Shown here piece by piece: positions 22,827-30,847 of a stretch of DNA of 31,831 bases. The translations under genes were made by a program, and so were the position numbers. The notes under the pieces are model-generated. The model was not told the origin of the DNA and did no database searches. It worked only from the letters and a program-made list of their open reading frames with translations. The stretch comes from Actinomycetes bacterium (GTDB lineage: Bacteria > Actinomycetota > Actinomycetes > Actinomycetales > Cellulomonadaceae), in NCBI GenBank assembly GCA_023389455.1, contig JAEWEJ010000140.1, forward strand, positions 1 to 31,831, in the 5' to 3' direction. The number at the start of each line of letters is the position of its first letter. Positions within the stretch are counted from its first letter, which is position 1.

Positions 22827-23426
22827 ATGTCACGTGTGCTGTGGACCGTCTGGCTCGCCGGGGTCACCGACTCCGACAACTACTACAAGTCGACGACGGT
22901 GCGCTTCCTGCCCACCGACGTGGTCGCGACCATCGCGGTGTCCGCGTTCCGGGCCGAGCTTCCCGCCCGGGACAACCTCATCCGGCCCGAGGTCGACGCC
23001 TGGATCACCGAGGAGATCCCCGCTGACCAGTGGGGCTCTCACCGGTACGGGTCCTCGAACTCCCGCTGGGCGGACGGCATCAGCGAGGTGACGTTCAACA
23101 TCCGGGTGTCGCGGGCGGCCACCGCCGCCACGGGGATCGTGCACGACCGCCGCGACTCGGTCTCCAGCACACGCGCCGCACAGGTGCTCGACCGGGCACT
23201 GGTGGACCGGGACACCGGCGCCATCCACCGCCTGCACACCGATATCACCCTGGAGGGCGCGACCCCCGTCGACGTCGAGGCGCTCGAGGCGGTCCTGATA
23301 CGTGGGACCCGTCTGAGCGTGGTGGGCGCGGAGCCCCTCTCCGACGAGGCGGGCGTGCTCGCACCGCGCTACGACCCCGACCGGGATCGCGTCGTGTTCA
23401 AGCCGCCGTCAGCCCGCGGCACCTGA
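22827..23426 (+). CDS. Hypothetical soluble protein
   Basis: A 199-residue product with GC-rich codons like the host genes. It begins MSRVLWTVWLAGVTDSDNYY and contains alternating strands and helices (AITEEIPADQWG-like segment near residue 65, VTFNIRVSRAATAATGIVHD near 90). There is no signal peptide or membrane helix. The ATG at 22827 follows AGGGGG at 22816-22821. It diverges from the preceding small gene. The family is not recognised. Confidence 0.7.
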   Translation: MSRVLWTVWLAGVTDSDNYYKSTTVRFLPTDVVATIAVSAFRAELPARDNLIRPEVDAWITEEIPADQWGSHRYGSSNSRWADGISEVTFNIRVSRAATAATGIVHDRRDSVSSTRAAQVLDRALVDRDTGAIHRLHTDITLEGATPVDVEALEAVLIRGTRLSVVGAEPLSDEAGVLAPRYDPDRDRVVFKPPSARGT

Positions 23427-23761
23427 CCCGGCCGAGGCACGTGCCCGAGGGCGTCGAGACGCCCGCAGTGGGGGGGCCGGCGAGGGCTGAGCCGCGGTCC
23501 GCAGGCCAGCTGCCACGGGCTCCGCTACCGCGTCTGGTCCCTCTGACAGCGTGCCGGGTCCTCCGTACTCTGACCGACGGCGGCGCCGAGTGCCCTCGGC
23601 GCCCATCCGCGCCAGGACCGTGCCGAGGGGCAGTCGTGGCCCCTGCCCGGGATCATTGACCACCCACGTCTCGACGTCGTCGCCGTCGTCCTCGTGGTGC
23701 TCGTCCTCCCACGGCTCCCGTCGTGGCTGGCTTGTCGGTGCTCGGACCTAGTGTGCGGAGC
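23427..23761. other. Gene-free interval
   Basis: A 335-bp stretch between two plus-strand genes. A minus-strand frame contains ETWVVNDPGQGPRLPLGTVL and a basic end, without a supported start; it may be a decayed small gene. CCTAGTGTG near 23750 could be part of the promoter for the next gene. Nothing else is recognisable. Confidence 0.3.
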
Positions 23762-24481
23762 ATGACGCGGTATGTCGACGAGGATCTGCACGGTGCGGAG
23801 TTCCGCGAGTGCGATCTGACCGGGGCACGCCTGATCGGCGTCGTCATGCAGGATGCCGTGATCGACGGGTTCGTCACCAACCTCGTGGTGAACGGTGTCG
23901 AGGTCAGCGAGTACGTCGAGGCAGAGCTCGACCGGCGTCATCCGGTGCGGGTGCTGATCCGCTCCGAGGACCCTGCCGATCTGCGCGAGGCATCCCGTCA
24001 GCTCCATGCCGGCTGGGCCGCCACGATCGAGCGGATCCGCCGTACGCCCGGCATCGAGCGCCGCAGCGTGAACGACGAGTGGTCGGCGGTGCAGACGATG
24101 CGCCACCTGGTCTTCGTCCATGACTCGTGGTTCCGCCGCTGCTGCCTGGGTTCGACGGAGCTGTTCACGCCGATGGGCATCGGGACGACCGTCGAGCCCT
24201 ACCGTGGGGCGCACGGGCTTGACCTCTCGCTCGACCCGGCCCTCGACGAGATCGTGAGCGTGCGTGATGCACAGGCTGCCGAGCTCGAGGCCTGGCTCGA
24301 CGAGGTCACCGCTGTGCAGCTCGCAGCGCGAGCGCCGGTGCCCGACGACGACGTCTGGCCGCCGTACGCCCGGGGACGCTCGGTGCGGCAGTGCCTCGGC
24401 ACGGTGCTCAACGAGACCTTCGAGCACCACCGCTTCTGCGTCCGCGACCTCGACCTGATCGAGGCACAGGAGGCTGAGTAG
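23762..24481 (+). CDS. DinB-superfamily protein with pentapeptide-like N-terminus
   Basis: A 239-residue protein. The first 45 residues have pentapeptide-type spacing (DLHGAEFRECDLTGARLIGV). The rest is a four-helix DinB/YfiT-like domain with metal-ligand-type histidines in MRHLVFVHDSWFRR and in ETFEHHRFCVRD. Proteins of this group are thiol-dependent metal enzymes or uncharacterised stress proteins; no substrate can be given. The ATG at 23762 follows GGAG; the frame is open 13 codons further up. A strong inverted repeat at 24575-24624 ends the unit. Confidence 0.85.
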   Translation: MTRYVDEDLHGAEFRECDLTGARLIGVVMQDAVIDGFVTNLVVNGVEVSEYVEAELDRRHPVRVLIRSEDPADLREASRQLHAGWAATIERIRRTPGIERRSVNDEWSAVQTMRHLVFVHDSWFRRCCLGSTELFTPMGIGTTVEPYRGAHGLDLSLDPALDEIVSVRDAQAAELEAWLDEVTAVQLAARAPVPDDDVWPPYARGRSVRQCLGTVLNETFEHHRFCVRDLDLIEAQEAE

Positions 24482-24574
24482 GACCGGCTGCCGACCCACG
24501 GCCAGCCCACACCCGCCGCGTCGACATCCTGTCGCGGTCTTCATCGCCGCGGGTCGCGACGAGCTCCTGCCGTG

Positions 24575-24624
24575 TGCACCAAGAGGCCACGAACGCACGG
24601 AGCGCGTCGTGACCTCTTGGTGCA
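24575..24624. terminator. Bidirectional terminator hairpin
   Basis: TGCACCAAGAGGCCACGA (24575-24592) pairs with TCGTGACCTCTTGGTGCA (24607-24624) across 18 positions with one mismatch and a 14-nt loop. It lies between convergent genes (23762-24481 plus and 24661-24864 minus), the right place for a two-way terminator. Confidence 0.8.
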
Positions 24625-24660
24625 TTCCGGCGTGATGACGGGAGCGGGTGGTACGAGCTC

Positions 24661-24864
24661 TTACCGCCGGCGGTAGCTCGCCCCACGCCCCCGCCAGCCG
24701 CCGTTCACCGGCGACGCGCCGCCGACTCCTCCCAGGTGCAGTGCGGCGAAGAACAGGCCGAGGAACATCAGCGTCTGTGGGGTCAGGGCGTCCCCGACGT
24801 TCGCCTCGACGAGGTCGAGGAGCAGGGCGAGGGCGAAGATCGCGGCAGCGACGAGCGCGAGCAT
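24661..24864 (-). CDS. Small membrane protein
   Basis: A 67-residue product with two hydrophobic helices (MLALVAAAIFALALLLDLVE and LMFLGLFFAALHLGG) and a Gly/Arg-rich tail ending in YRRR. The ATG at 24864 follows TTGGAG; the frame could extend 22 codons further upstream. It converges on the terminator at 24575-24624. The function is unknown. Confidence 0.6.
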   Translation of the reverse strand: MLALVAAAIFALALLLDLVEANVGDALTPQTLMFLGLFFAALHLGGVGGASPVNGGWRGRGASYRRR

Positions 24865-25005
24865 GGGCACTCCAAGGGGGGAGGGGTCCGGAGGGTCGGA
24901 TTTCTGGTGATTCGACAGCACCGGGATCATGGCCCACGGTCACGAGCGCCGCGACTTGGCGGGGGGATCCGGGGCTCGAGGTCCTCAGGTGAAGGGCGCG
25001 ACGGT

Positions 25006-25021
25006 TGTCGAGATGCACGAT
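25006..25021 (+). repeat. Left-end-like LE6
   Basis: TGTCGAGATGCACGAT matches the first 16 bases of LE5 except for C in place of A at position 13. The subterminal GATAGTCTGACT repeats are absent, so this may be a decayed end. It is the rightmost relative of the end family in the window and may mark the island border. Confidence 0.5.
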
Positions 25022-25120
25022 CGCTCGAGAATCGTGCCCCCTCGCCGAGCAGGGCCCTCAACGGTGGGCCGTCACGGTGACGACCAGCTCGCCCTCGCTG
25101 TCGTGTACGCTCGCAGATCA

Positions 25121-25140
25121 CATACCGGACGGTCGGTCTG
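25121..25140 (+). promoter_or_regulatory. TetR-type operator upstream of SDR operon
   Basis: CATACCGGACGGTCGGTCTG contains the palindrome ACCG-GA-CGGT with an extra CGGT. The same frame, CATACCG-NN-CGGTCGGT, recurs at 28421-28440 ahead of the ABC importer. It lies 28 bp before the SDR start, within likely promoter territory. The TetR gene two positions downstream is the obvious regulator. Confidence 0.65.
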
Positions 25141-25167
25141 TGACCCGACCTCACGGAGAGGCGTGCG

Positions 25168-25932
25168 ATGCAGCGGTTCGAGGGCAGGGTCGCCCTGGTC
25201 ACCGGCGCGAGCCGCGGCATCGGGTTCGCGATCGCCGAGCGGCTCCTCGCCGAGGGCGCGTCCGTGGTCCTCACGGGTCGCAAGCAGGACGCGCTCGACG
25301 CCGCCGTCGCCGCCCTGTCGGCCCACCGCGGAGCCGAGCGGGTGCTGGGCGTTGCCGGGAAGGTCGACGACCCCGACCACCGCGCCGCGGCGATCGCCGC
25401 GACGGTCGAGCGGTTCGGGCGCCTCGACCACCTCGTGAACAACGCCGGCATCAACCCGGTCTACGGCCCGGCGCTGGAGATCGAGCTGGCGGCGGTGCAC
25501 AAGATCCTCGCCGTCAACGTCGTCGCGGCCCTCGAGTGGACGCGTGACGCGGTCGGCGCCGGGCTCGGGACGGACGAGGGGGCGTCGGTGCTGAACACCG
25601 CGTCGGCCGCCGGGCTCACGGCCAGCCCCGGCATCGCGTTCTACGGCGTCTCCAAGGCCGGGCTCATCAACCTCACCGCGCAGCTCGCCGTCGAGCTCGC
25701 CCCGCGGGTCCGGGTCAACGCGGTGGCTCCCGCGGTCGTGCGGACCAGGCTCGGCTCCGCCCTCTACGAGGGTCGCGAGCAGGAGGTCGCCGCGCGCTAC
25801 CCGCTGCGCCGGATCGGCGAGCCCGTCGACGTCGCCGGCCCCGCGGCGTTCCTGCTGTCCGACGACGCCGGCTGGGTGACCGGTCAGACGCTCGTGATCG
25901 ACGGTGGCGCCTCCGTGGCGCCGATGGGGTGA
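25168..25932 (+). CDS. Short-chain dehydrogenase/reductase
   Basis: A 254-residue NAD(P)-dependent oxidoreductase of the classical SDR type. The cofactor motif TGASRGIG is at 12-19, NNAG at 91-94, and the catalytic set is Ser146, Tyr159 and Lys163 (YGVSK). The C-terminal VTGQTLVIDGG is typical. SDRs of this layout often act as 3-oxoacyl or hydroxyacyl dehydrogenases. Together with the acyl/quinone-type enzymes next door, a role in fatty-acid or ketone catabolism is plausible, but the substrate is not visible. The ATG at 25168 follows GGAGAGG. The TetR gene starts 10 bp behind its stop. Confidence 0.93.
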   Translation: MQRFEGRVALVTGASRGIGFAIAERLLAEGASVVLTGRKQDALDAAVAALSAHRGAERVLGVAGKVDDPDHRAAAIAATVERFGRLDHLVNNAGINPVYGPALEIELAAVHKILAVNVVAALEWTRDAVGAGLGTDEGASVLNTASAAGLTASPGIAFYGVSKAGLINLTAQLAVELAPRVRVNAVAPAVVRTRLGSALYEGREQEVAARYPLRRIGEPVDVAGPAAFLLSDDAGWVTGQTLVIDGGASVAPMG

Positions 25933-25942
25933 GGATGTGCGG

Positions 25943-26584
25943 ATGAAGCAGACGAGCGTGGTGGACGACGTGACCCGGGCGGCGGTCGAGCTCTTCGCGT
26001 CCCGGGGGTACGCGAACACCTCCGTGCAGCAGGTGGTCGAGGCGGCAGGCGTGACCAAGGGCGCGCTGTACCACTACTTCCAGTCCAAGGACGACCTGCT
26101 GTTCGGCATCTACGAGCGTCTGCTGTCGCTCCAGACCGAGCACCTCAACGCGATCGTCGGGCGCGGCGAGCCGACCGCCGAGACCCTGCGCGCGGTGTGC
26201 GTCGACGTCATCGAGACGTCCGTCGACCACCTGCTCGAGGGCACCGTGTTCTTCCGCAGCGCGCACATGCTCTCGGCGCCGCGCCAGCAGGAGGTGACCC
26301 GCCGCCGCCGCGCGTACCACGACACCTTCGCCGGCCTCATCGAGGCAGGTCAGGCCGAGGGCCTGTACCGCACCGACGTCCCCGTCGCGGTGCTCGTCGC
26401 GCACTTCTTCTCGGACGTGCACTACCTCTCCCACTGGTACAGCCCCGAAGGCCCGGAGGACAAGACCGTGCTCGCGAACCAGCTCACCGACCTGTTCCTC
26501 GTCTCGATCTCGGCCGCGTCGGCCGGGCGGGCCGGGTCAGCCCCTGCGGCCCGGCCGCACGCCGCCTCCGCGGTCGAGGGCTGA
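25943..26584 (+). CDS. TetR/AcrR-family transcriptional regulator
   Basis: A 213-residue repressor-type protein. The helix-turn-helix domain spans about residues 5-50 with TSVQQVVEAAGVTKGALYHY and FQSKDDLL, the hallmark of TetR. The C-terminal helical half, which binds the ligand and dimerises, is similar in layout to KstR2/FadR-like TetR proteins (VDHLLEGTVFFRSAHMLSAP). The ATG at 25943 is preferred because GAGG lies 8 nt upstream. It lies inside an SDR-TetR-QOR-SDR operon, and palindromes at 25121 and 28421 are its likely targets, giving autoregulation plus control of the ABC importer. Confidence 0.93.
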   Translation: MKQTSVVDDVTRAAVELFASRGYANTSVQQVVEAAGVTKGALYHYFQSKDDLLFGIYERLLSLQTEHLNAIVGRGEPTAETLRAVCVDVIETSVDHLLEGTVFFRSAHMLSAPRQQEVTRRRRAYHDTFAGLIEAGQAEGLYRTDVPVAVLVAHFFSDVHYLSHWYSPEGPEDKTVLANQLTDLFLVSISAASAGRAGSAPAARPHAASAVEG

Positions 26585-26589
26585 CCGCC

Positions 26590-27570
26590 GTGCGCGCCTG
26601 GCACGTCACGGCCCACGGTGAGCCCGCGGACGTCCTGCGGCTCGTCGACCTCCCCGACCCCGTCGCGGGTGACGGGCAGGTGCTCGTGCGGGTGCGGGCG
26701 GTCGCCGTGAACTTCCCGGACGTGCTGCTCGCGCGCGGGGAGTACCAGGTGCGTCCGCCGCTGCCGTTCGTGCCGGGCATCGAGCTGTGCGGGGAGGTCC
26801 TCGCGGTCGGCGCCGGCGTCACGCACGTGGACGTCGGGCAGCGCGTCGTCGGCTCCCACATCGGGGTGCTCGCCGAGCTCGCGGTGCTCGACGCCCACGA
26901 GGTCTTCCCGGCGCCGGACGCGCTCGACGACGCCCAGGCGGCCGCCTTCACGATCGCCTACCAGACCGGGTGGTTCGGGCTGCACCGGCGTGCGGCGCTC
27001 CAGCCGGGGGAGACCCTGCTCGTGCACGCCGCGGCAGGCGGGGTCGGCACCGCGGCGGTCCAGCTCGGCGCCGCGGCCGGCGCCCGCGTCATCGGGGTCG
27101 TCGGGAACGCCACCAAGGCCGACGCCGCACGCCGCGCCGGGGCGCACGTCGTCATCGACCGGTCCGTGCAGGACGTCGCGGACGCGGTGCGTGCCGAGAC
27201 CGGCGGCGCCGGGGCCGACGTCGTGTACGACCCCGTCGGCGGGGACGCGTTCGTCGCGTCGACGAGGTGCGTCGCGTTCGAGGGGCGGATCGTCGTGGTC
27301 GGGTTCGCCGGCGGGACCATCCAGGACATCCGTGCGGCGCACCTGCTCGTGAAGAACTACACCGTGCACGGTCTGCACTGGGGGCTCTACGCGCGCGTCC
27401 GCCCGGACCTCGTCACCGCCGCCCACGTCGAGCTGACCCGGCTCGCGGACACCGGCGCCGTCGTCCCGCAGGTCAGCGACGTGGTCCCGTTCACCGACGC
27501 GGCCGCCGCGGTCGCCCGGCTCGCCGGCGGGAGCACGACGGGCCGCCTCGTGGTCCGCGTCCAGGACTGA
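26590..27570 (+). CDS. Zinc-independent quinone oxidoreductase-like enzyme (MDR family)
   Basis: A 326-residue NADPH-dependent oxidoreductase of the medium-chain family. The N-terminal GroES-like domain includes AVNFPDVLLARGEYQVRPPL and PFVPGIELCGEV. The Rossmann domain has HAAAGGVGTAAVQLGAAAGA at about 146-165. The cysteine and histidine zinc ligands of alcohol dehydrogenases are absent, as in QOR/NQR-type members. Likely reactions are reduction of quinones or enones; the exact substrate is unknown. The GTG at 26590 lies 5 bp behind the TetR stop. Confidence 0.9.
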   Translation: MRAWHVTAHGEPADVLRLVDLPDPVAGDGQVLVRVRAVAVNFPDVLLARGEYQVRPPLPFVPGIELCGEVLAVGAGVTHVDVGQRVVGSHIGVLAELAVLDAHEVFPAPDALDDAQAAAFTIAYQTGWFGLHRRAALQPGETLLVHAAAGGVGTAAVQLGAAAGARVIGVVGNATKADAARRAGAHVVIDRSVQDVADAVRAETGGAGADVVYDPVGGDAFVASTRCVAFEGRIVVVGFAGGTIQDIRAAHLLVKNYTVHGLHWGLYARVRPDLVTAAHVELTRLADTGAVVPQVSDVVPFTDAAAAVARLAGGSTTGRLVVRVQD

Positions 27571-27645
27571 CGACCGGGCCGGGACCGCGCACGGACCGGG
27601 TGGGTGCCGGGCGTCCATCACCACCGACCGCACGGGGAGACGACG

Positions 27646-28377
27646 ATGACGCAGCTCCACGGACGGGTGGCCCTCGTCTCCGGCGGGGCCCGCGGCCTCG
27701 GTGCCGCGTACGTGCGGGCCCTGCACGGCTGCGGCGCGAGCGTCGTCATCGCGGACCTGCTCGACGAGGAGGGCACCGCGCTCGCGGACGAGCTCGGGGA
27801 GCGCGCGCTGTTCGTGCACCTCGACGTGACGTCGGAGAGCAGCTGGGCGGTCGCGGTGGAGGCCGCGGTGGGGCTCGGCGGGGTGGACGTGCTGGTCAAC
27901 AACGCCGGGATCGCGAACGCCGGCCGGATCGAGCGGTACGGCCGGGAGAAGTGGGACGCCGTGATCGCGGTCAACCTCACGGGCACCTACCTCGGGGTGC
28001 GCGCGGTCGTGCCCGTCATGAAGGCGGCGCGCAGGGGGTCGATCATCAACATCTCCTCGGTCGAGGGGATGCGCGGCGACGCGGGTCTGCATGGGTACGT
28101 CGCGTCGAAGTTCGGGGTGCGCGGGCTCACCAAGTCCCTCGCGGTCGAGCTCGGAGCCGACGGGATCCGGGTCAACTCGGTGCACCCCGGCTTCGTGCTG
28201 ACGCCGATGACGGAGCGGCTCGACGTGACGCTCCAGCGGATCCCGCTCGGGCGGCCCGCGGTGCCGGCCGACGTCGTGGGCGCCGTGCTGTTCCTCGCCG
28301 GCGACGAGTCCGCGTACGTGACGGGCATCGAGCTCGTGGTCGACGGCGGCATGATCGCGGGCGTCCCGCACGCCTGA
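27646..28377 (+). CDS. Short-chain dehydrogenase/reductase (second)
   Basis: A 243-residue classical SDR. The cofactor motif GGARGLG is at 13-19, NNAG at 85-88, and the catalytic residues are Ser137 or Ser138, Tyr151 and Lys155 (YVASK). The HPGFVLTPMTE segment is typical of the hydroxysteroid/hydroxyacyl dehydrogenase-like branch. The ATG at 27646 (MTQLHGRVAL) fits the family start; the frame opens 14 codons earlier. It is 75 bp behind the QOR-like gene, so it may share its transcript. It is followed by a promoter and operator region. Confidence 0.93.
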   Translation: MTQLHGRVALVSGGARGLGAAYVRALHGCGASVVIADLLDEEGTALADELGERALFVHLDVTSESSWAVAVEAAVGLGGVDVLVNNAGIANAGRIERYGREKWDAVIAVNLTGTYLGVRAVVPVMKAARRGSIINISSVEGMRGDAGLHGYVASKFGVRGLTKSLAVELGADGIRVNSVHPGFVLTPMTERLDVTLQRIPLGRPAVPADVVGAVLFLAGDESAYVTGIELVVDGGMIAGVPHA

Positions 28378-28420
28378 CGGCGGTGCCGACCAGGCGTCGG
28401 GGAACGCATCCGAACCGAGG

Positions 28421-28440
28421 CATACCGTCCGGTCGGTTTC
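28421..28440 (+). promoter_or_regulatory. TetR-type operator upstream of ABC importer operon
   Basis: CATACCGTCCGGTCGGTTTC shares CATACCG-NN-CGGTCGGT with 25121-25140. The core ACCG-TC-CGGT is a palindrome. TACTGT at 28446-28451 could be the -10 element, in which case the operator lies on or next to the -35 region. It is 39 bp before the ABC gene start. Confidence 0.65.
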
Positions 28441-28479
28441 TCCGGTACTGTCGCAGCACGCCGACACGACGGAGTGCCG

Positions 28480-29256
28480 ATGCCACCACGGGAAGCGCCC
28501 GCCCGCGCGGGTGCGATGCGACTGCAGGTCCGCGGACTGACCGTGCGCTTCGGCGGTCTCGCGGCCCTCACCGACGTCGACCTCGACGTCGCCGACGGCC
28601 AGGTCGTGGGCCTGATCGGGCCGAACGGTGCGGGCAAGACGACGGTGTTCAACGCCGTCAGCGGGCTCGTCCGCACCGCTGCCGGGACGATCACCGTCGC
28701 GGGCCGCCCCGCGCCCCACGCGCCCTCGGGGCTCGCACAGGCGGGCGTCGCCCGCACGCTCCAGGGTCTCGGGCTGTTCCCCGGGCTCAGCGTGCTCGAG
28801 AACGTCGAGGTGGGCGCACTGGGCCCCCCTGACCCCGCCGCCACCCCCGACGCCGCCACCCCCGACCCCGCAGCCCGCGCGCTCCGGGCGCTCGACGACC
28901 TCGGGATCGTCGACCGCGCCGCGCTGCCCGTCGGTGCGCTGCCCTACCCCGAGCAGAAGAAGGTCGCCCTCGCGCGCGCGCTCGTCGCCGGTCCCCGGCT
29001 CCTGCTGCTCGACGAGCCCGCGGGCGGGCTCGGCGCCGCCGACATCGCCGAGCTCGACACCGTCGTACGGCGGGTCGCCGCGACCGGGTGCGCGGTCCTG
29101 CTCGTCGAGCACCACGTCGACTTCGTCATGGGGCTGTGCGACCGGGTCGTCGTGCTCGACTTCGGGCGCGTCATCGCCGACGGCCTGCCCGACGACGTCC
29201 GCCGTGACCCCGCCGTCACCGCGGCGTACCTCGGGATCGAGGTGAGCGCCCCGTGA
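28480..29256 (+). CDS. Branched-chain-type ABC importer ATPase, LivG-like
   Basis: The predicted product has 258 residues. Walker A is GPNGAGKT at 47-54, Q-loop Gln95 lies in VARTLQGLGLFPGLSVLENV, Walker B is LLLLDEP at 174-180, and the switch His is 211 (VEHHVDF). It energises uptake in HAAT/LIV-type systems together with LivF and the two permeases encoded downstream. Oddly, the ABC signature is LPYPEQKK in place of the LSYGQQ form usual for LivG. The segment before it is short and Pro/Ala-rich with a PDAAT repeat. ATG 28480 follows GGAG at 28471; GTG 28474 overlaps that site. Its stop overlaps the next start. Confidence 0.92.
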   Translation: MPPREAPARAGAMRLQVRGLTVRFGGLAALTDVDLDVADGQVVGLIGPNGAGKTTVFNAVSGLVRTAAGTITVAGRPAPHAPSGLAQAGVARTLQGLGLFPGLSVLENVEVGALGPPDPAATPDAATPDPAARALRALDDLGIVDRAALPVGALPYPEQKKVALARALVAGPRLLLLDEPAGGLGAADIAELDTVVRRVAATGCAVLLVEHHVDFVMGLCDRVVVLDFGRVIADGLPDDVRRDPAVTAAYLGIEVSAP

Positions 29257-29969
29257 GCGCAGCCCTGAGCGTGCGGGACCTCGTCGTCGGCTACGGCGGC
29301 GCGCCCGTCCTGCACGGCGTCTCGTTCGACGTCGACGACGGCACCGTCGTCGCGCTCGTCGGCGGCAACGGCGCCGGCAAGACCACGCTGCTGCGGACCG
29401 TGTCCGGGCTGCTCGCGCCGTCGGCCGGCACCGTGCACCTCGACGGGCGGGACCTCGCCCGCGTCGGCGTCGAGGACCGCGTGCGCCGCGGGCTCGCCCA
29501 GGTGCCCGAGGGTCGCGGTGTCATCACCGAGCTCACCGTCGAGGAGAACCTGCGCCTCGGCGGGCTCTGGCGCCGCGACCCCGCCGGCCTGCGAGCCGCG
29601 CTCGCCGAGATGTACGCGCTCTTCGAGCCCCTCGAGCGACGCCGCACGACCCTCGGCCACCAGCTCTCCGGCGGCGAGCGGCAGATGCTCGCGATCGCCC
29701 GCGCGCTCGTCGCCCGGCCCCGCGTGCTCCTGCTCGACGAACCGTCGCTCGGCCTCGCGCCCCTCGTCGTCGCCCAGATCATGCGCGTGCTGCGCGAGCT
29801 GTGCGACCGCACCGGGCTCACCGTCCTGCTCGCCGAGCAGAACGTCGCCGGCGCGCTGTCCGTCGCCGACCACGGCCTCGTGCTCGGGCTCGGCGAGGTC
29901 GTCGCCTCGCGGCCCGCGGCCGAGCTCGCGCGTGACGACGCCCTCCGACACGCCTACCTGGGGTTCTGA
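29253..29969 (+). CDS. Branched-chain-type ABC importer ATPase, LivF-like
   Basis: The predicted product has 238 residues. Walker A is GGNGAGKT at 37-44, the intact signature LSGGE at 138-142 and Walker B VLLLDEP at 158-164. LAQVPEGRGVITELTVEENL is the LivF hallmark. It pairs with the LivG-like subunit as the second half of the ATPase dimer. The GTG at 29253 overlaps the preceding stop (GTGA), and its own stop overlaps the permease start, so the transporter genes are translationally coupled. Confidence 0.94.
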   Translation: MSAALSVRDLVVGYGGAPVLHGVSFDVDDGTVVALVGGNGAGKTTLLRTVSGLLAPSAGTVHLDGRDLARVGVEDRVRRGLAQVPEGRGVITELTVEENLRLGGLWRRDPAGLRAALAEMYALFEPLERRRTTLGHQLSGGERQMLAIARALVARPRVLLLDEPSLGLAPLVVAQIMRVLRELCDRTGLTVLLAEQNVAGALSVADHGLVLGLGEVVASRPAAELARDDALRHAYLGF

Positions 29970-30847
29970 TGGACAGGTTCGTGTTCCTGCTCGGCACCGG
30001 GCTGGCCCGGGGCACGCTGTTCGCGCTGCTCGCACTCGCGCTCGTGCTCATCTGGCGCTCCACCCGGATCGTCAACTTCGCCGCCGGCGCCATGGCGATC
30101 GTCGGCGTGTACGTCGGGGTCGCCGTCACCGGCCTGACCGGCAGCTACTGGTGGGGTCTGCTCGCCACCGTGCTGGCCGGCGGGCTGGTCGGCCTCGTCG
30201 TCGAGCGCGGTCTGCTGCGGTTCGCGTCGGCCCGGTCGCCGCTGTCCGGGGTCATCCTCGCGATCGGCCTGGTGATCGTGCTGCAGTCGCTGCTCGGCAT
30301 CGCGTTCGGTCAGCAGCACGAGCCCGTCCCCGCACCGTTCAGCGACCGGCCGCTGCGCGTCGGCGGGGTCCCGCTGCTCTCGCCGTACGACGTGTTCGTC
30401 GTCGTCGTCGCGCTCGGGCTCATGGCGGTCCTGCGGCTGCTGTTCGTGCGGACGACGCTCGGCCTGCAGCTGCGCGCCGCGGCGTTCGCGCCCGAGGTGG
30501 CCCGGTTGCTCGGCGTCCGCGTCGCACGGATGCGGACGGTCGGCTGGGTGCTCGCCGCGGCCGCCGCGTCGCTCGCCGCGATGCTCGCGGTGCCCAAGGA
30601 GCTCGGCCTCAACCCGCACGCCGCCGACATGCTGTTCGTCTACGCGTTCACCGTCGCGGTCGTCGGCGGTCTCGACTCACCGGGCGGTGCGCTCCTCGCA
30701 GGGCTCACGGTGGGGGTCGTCATGAGCGTCGTCACCGGGTACCTCGGGGCGACGCTGGCGCCCGTCGCGGTGCTCGCGGTGCTCGTGATCGTGCTGCTGG
30801 TGCGGCCGTCCGGCCTGTTCGCCCAGGCCGAGGCGAGGCGAGCATGA
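29969..30847 (+). CDS. Branched-chain-type ABC importer permease, LivH-like
   Basis: The predicted product has 292 residues with about eight membrane helices. The segment STRIVNFAAGAMAIVGVYVG is the conserved LivH signature after the first helix, and VVGGLDSPGGALLAGLTVGV near the C-terminus is also typical. It forms the channel with the LivM-like protein. The ATG at 29969 overlaps the stop of the ATPase gene. No periplasmic binding protein gene is present in the window; it may follow beyond the end. Confidence 0.93.
   Translation: MDRFVFLLGTGLARGTLFALLALALVLIWRSTRIVNFAAGAMAIVGVYVGVAVTGLTGSYWWGLLATVLAGGLVGLVVERGLLRFASARSPLSGVILAIGLVIVLQSLLGIAFGQQHEPVPAPFSDRPLRVGGVPLLSPYDVFVVVVALGLMAVLRLLFVRTTLGLQLRAAAFAPEVARLLGVRVARMRTVGWVLAAAAASLAAMLAVPKELGLNPHAADMLFVYAFTVAVVGGLDSPGGALLAGLTVGVVMSVVTGYLGATLAPVAVLAVLVIVLLVRPSGLFAQAEARRA

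Larger units (their letters stand above)
24865..25167. other. Intergenic interval at the island/backbone boundary
   Basis: Contains left-end-like LE6 at 25006, an adjoining hairpin GCACGAT/ATCGTGC (25015-25021 and 25031-25037), and the TetR-type operator at 25121-25140. No gene was seen on either strand. Confidence 0.5.

Noticed and set aside
26422..29115. 897-codon minus-strand open frame
   Set aside because: It runs antisense through the QOR, SDR and ABC genes, all of which have clear family motifs. Long antisense frames are expected at this GC content.
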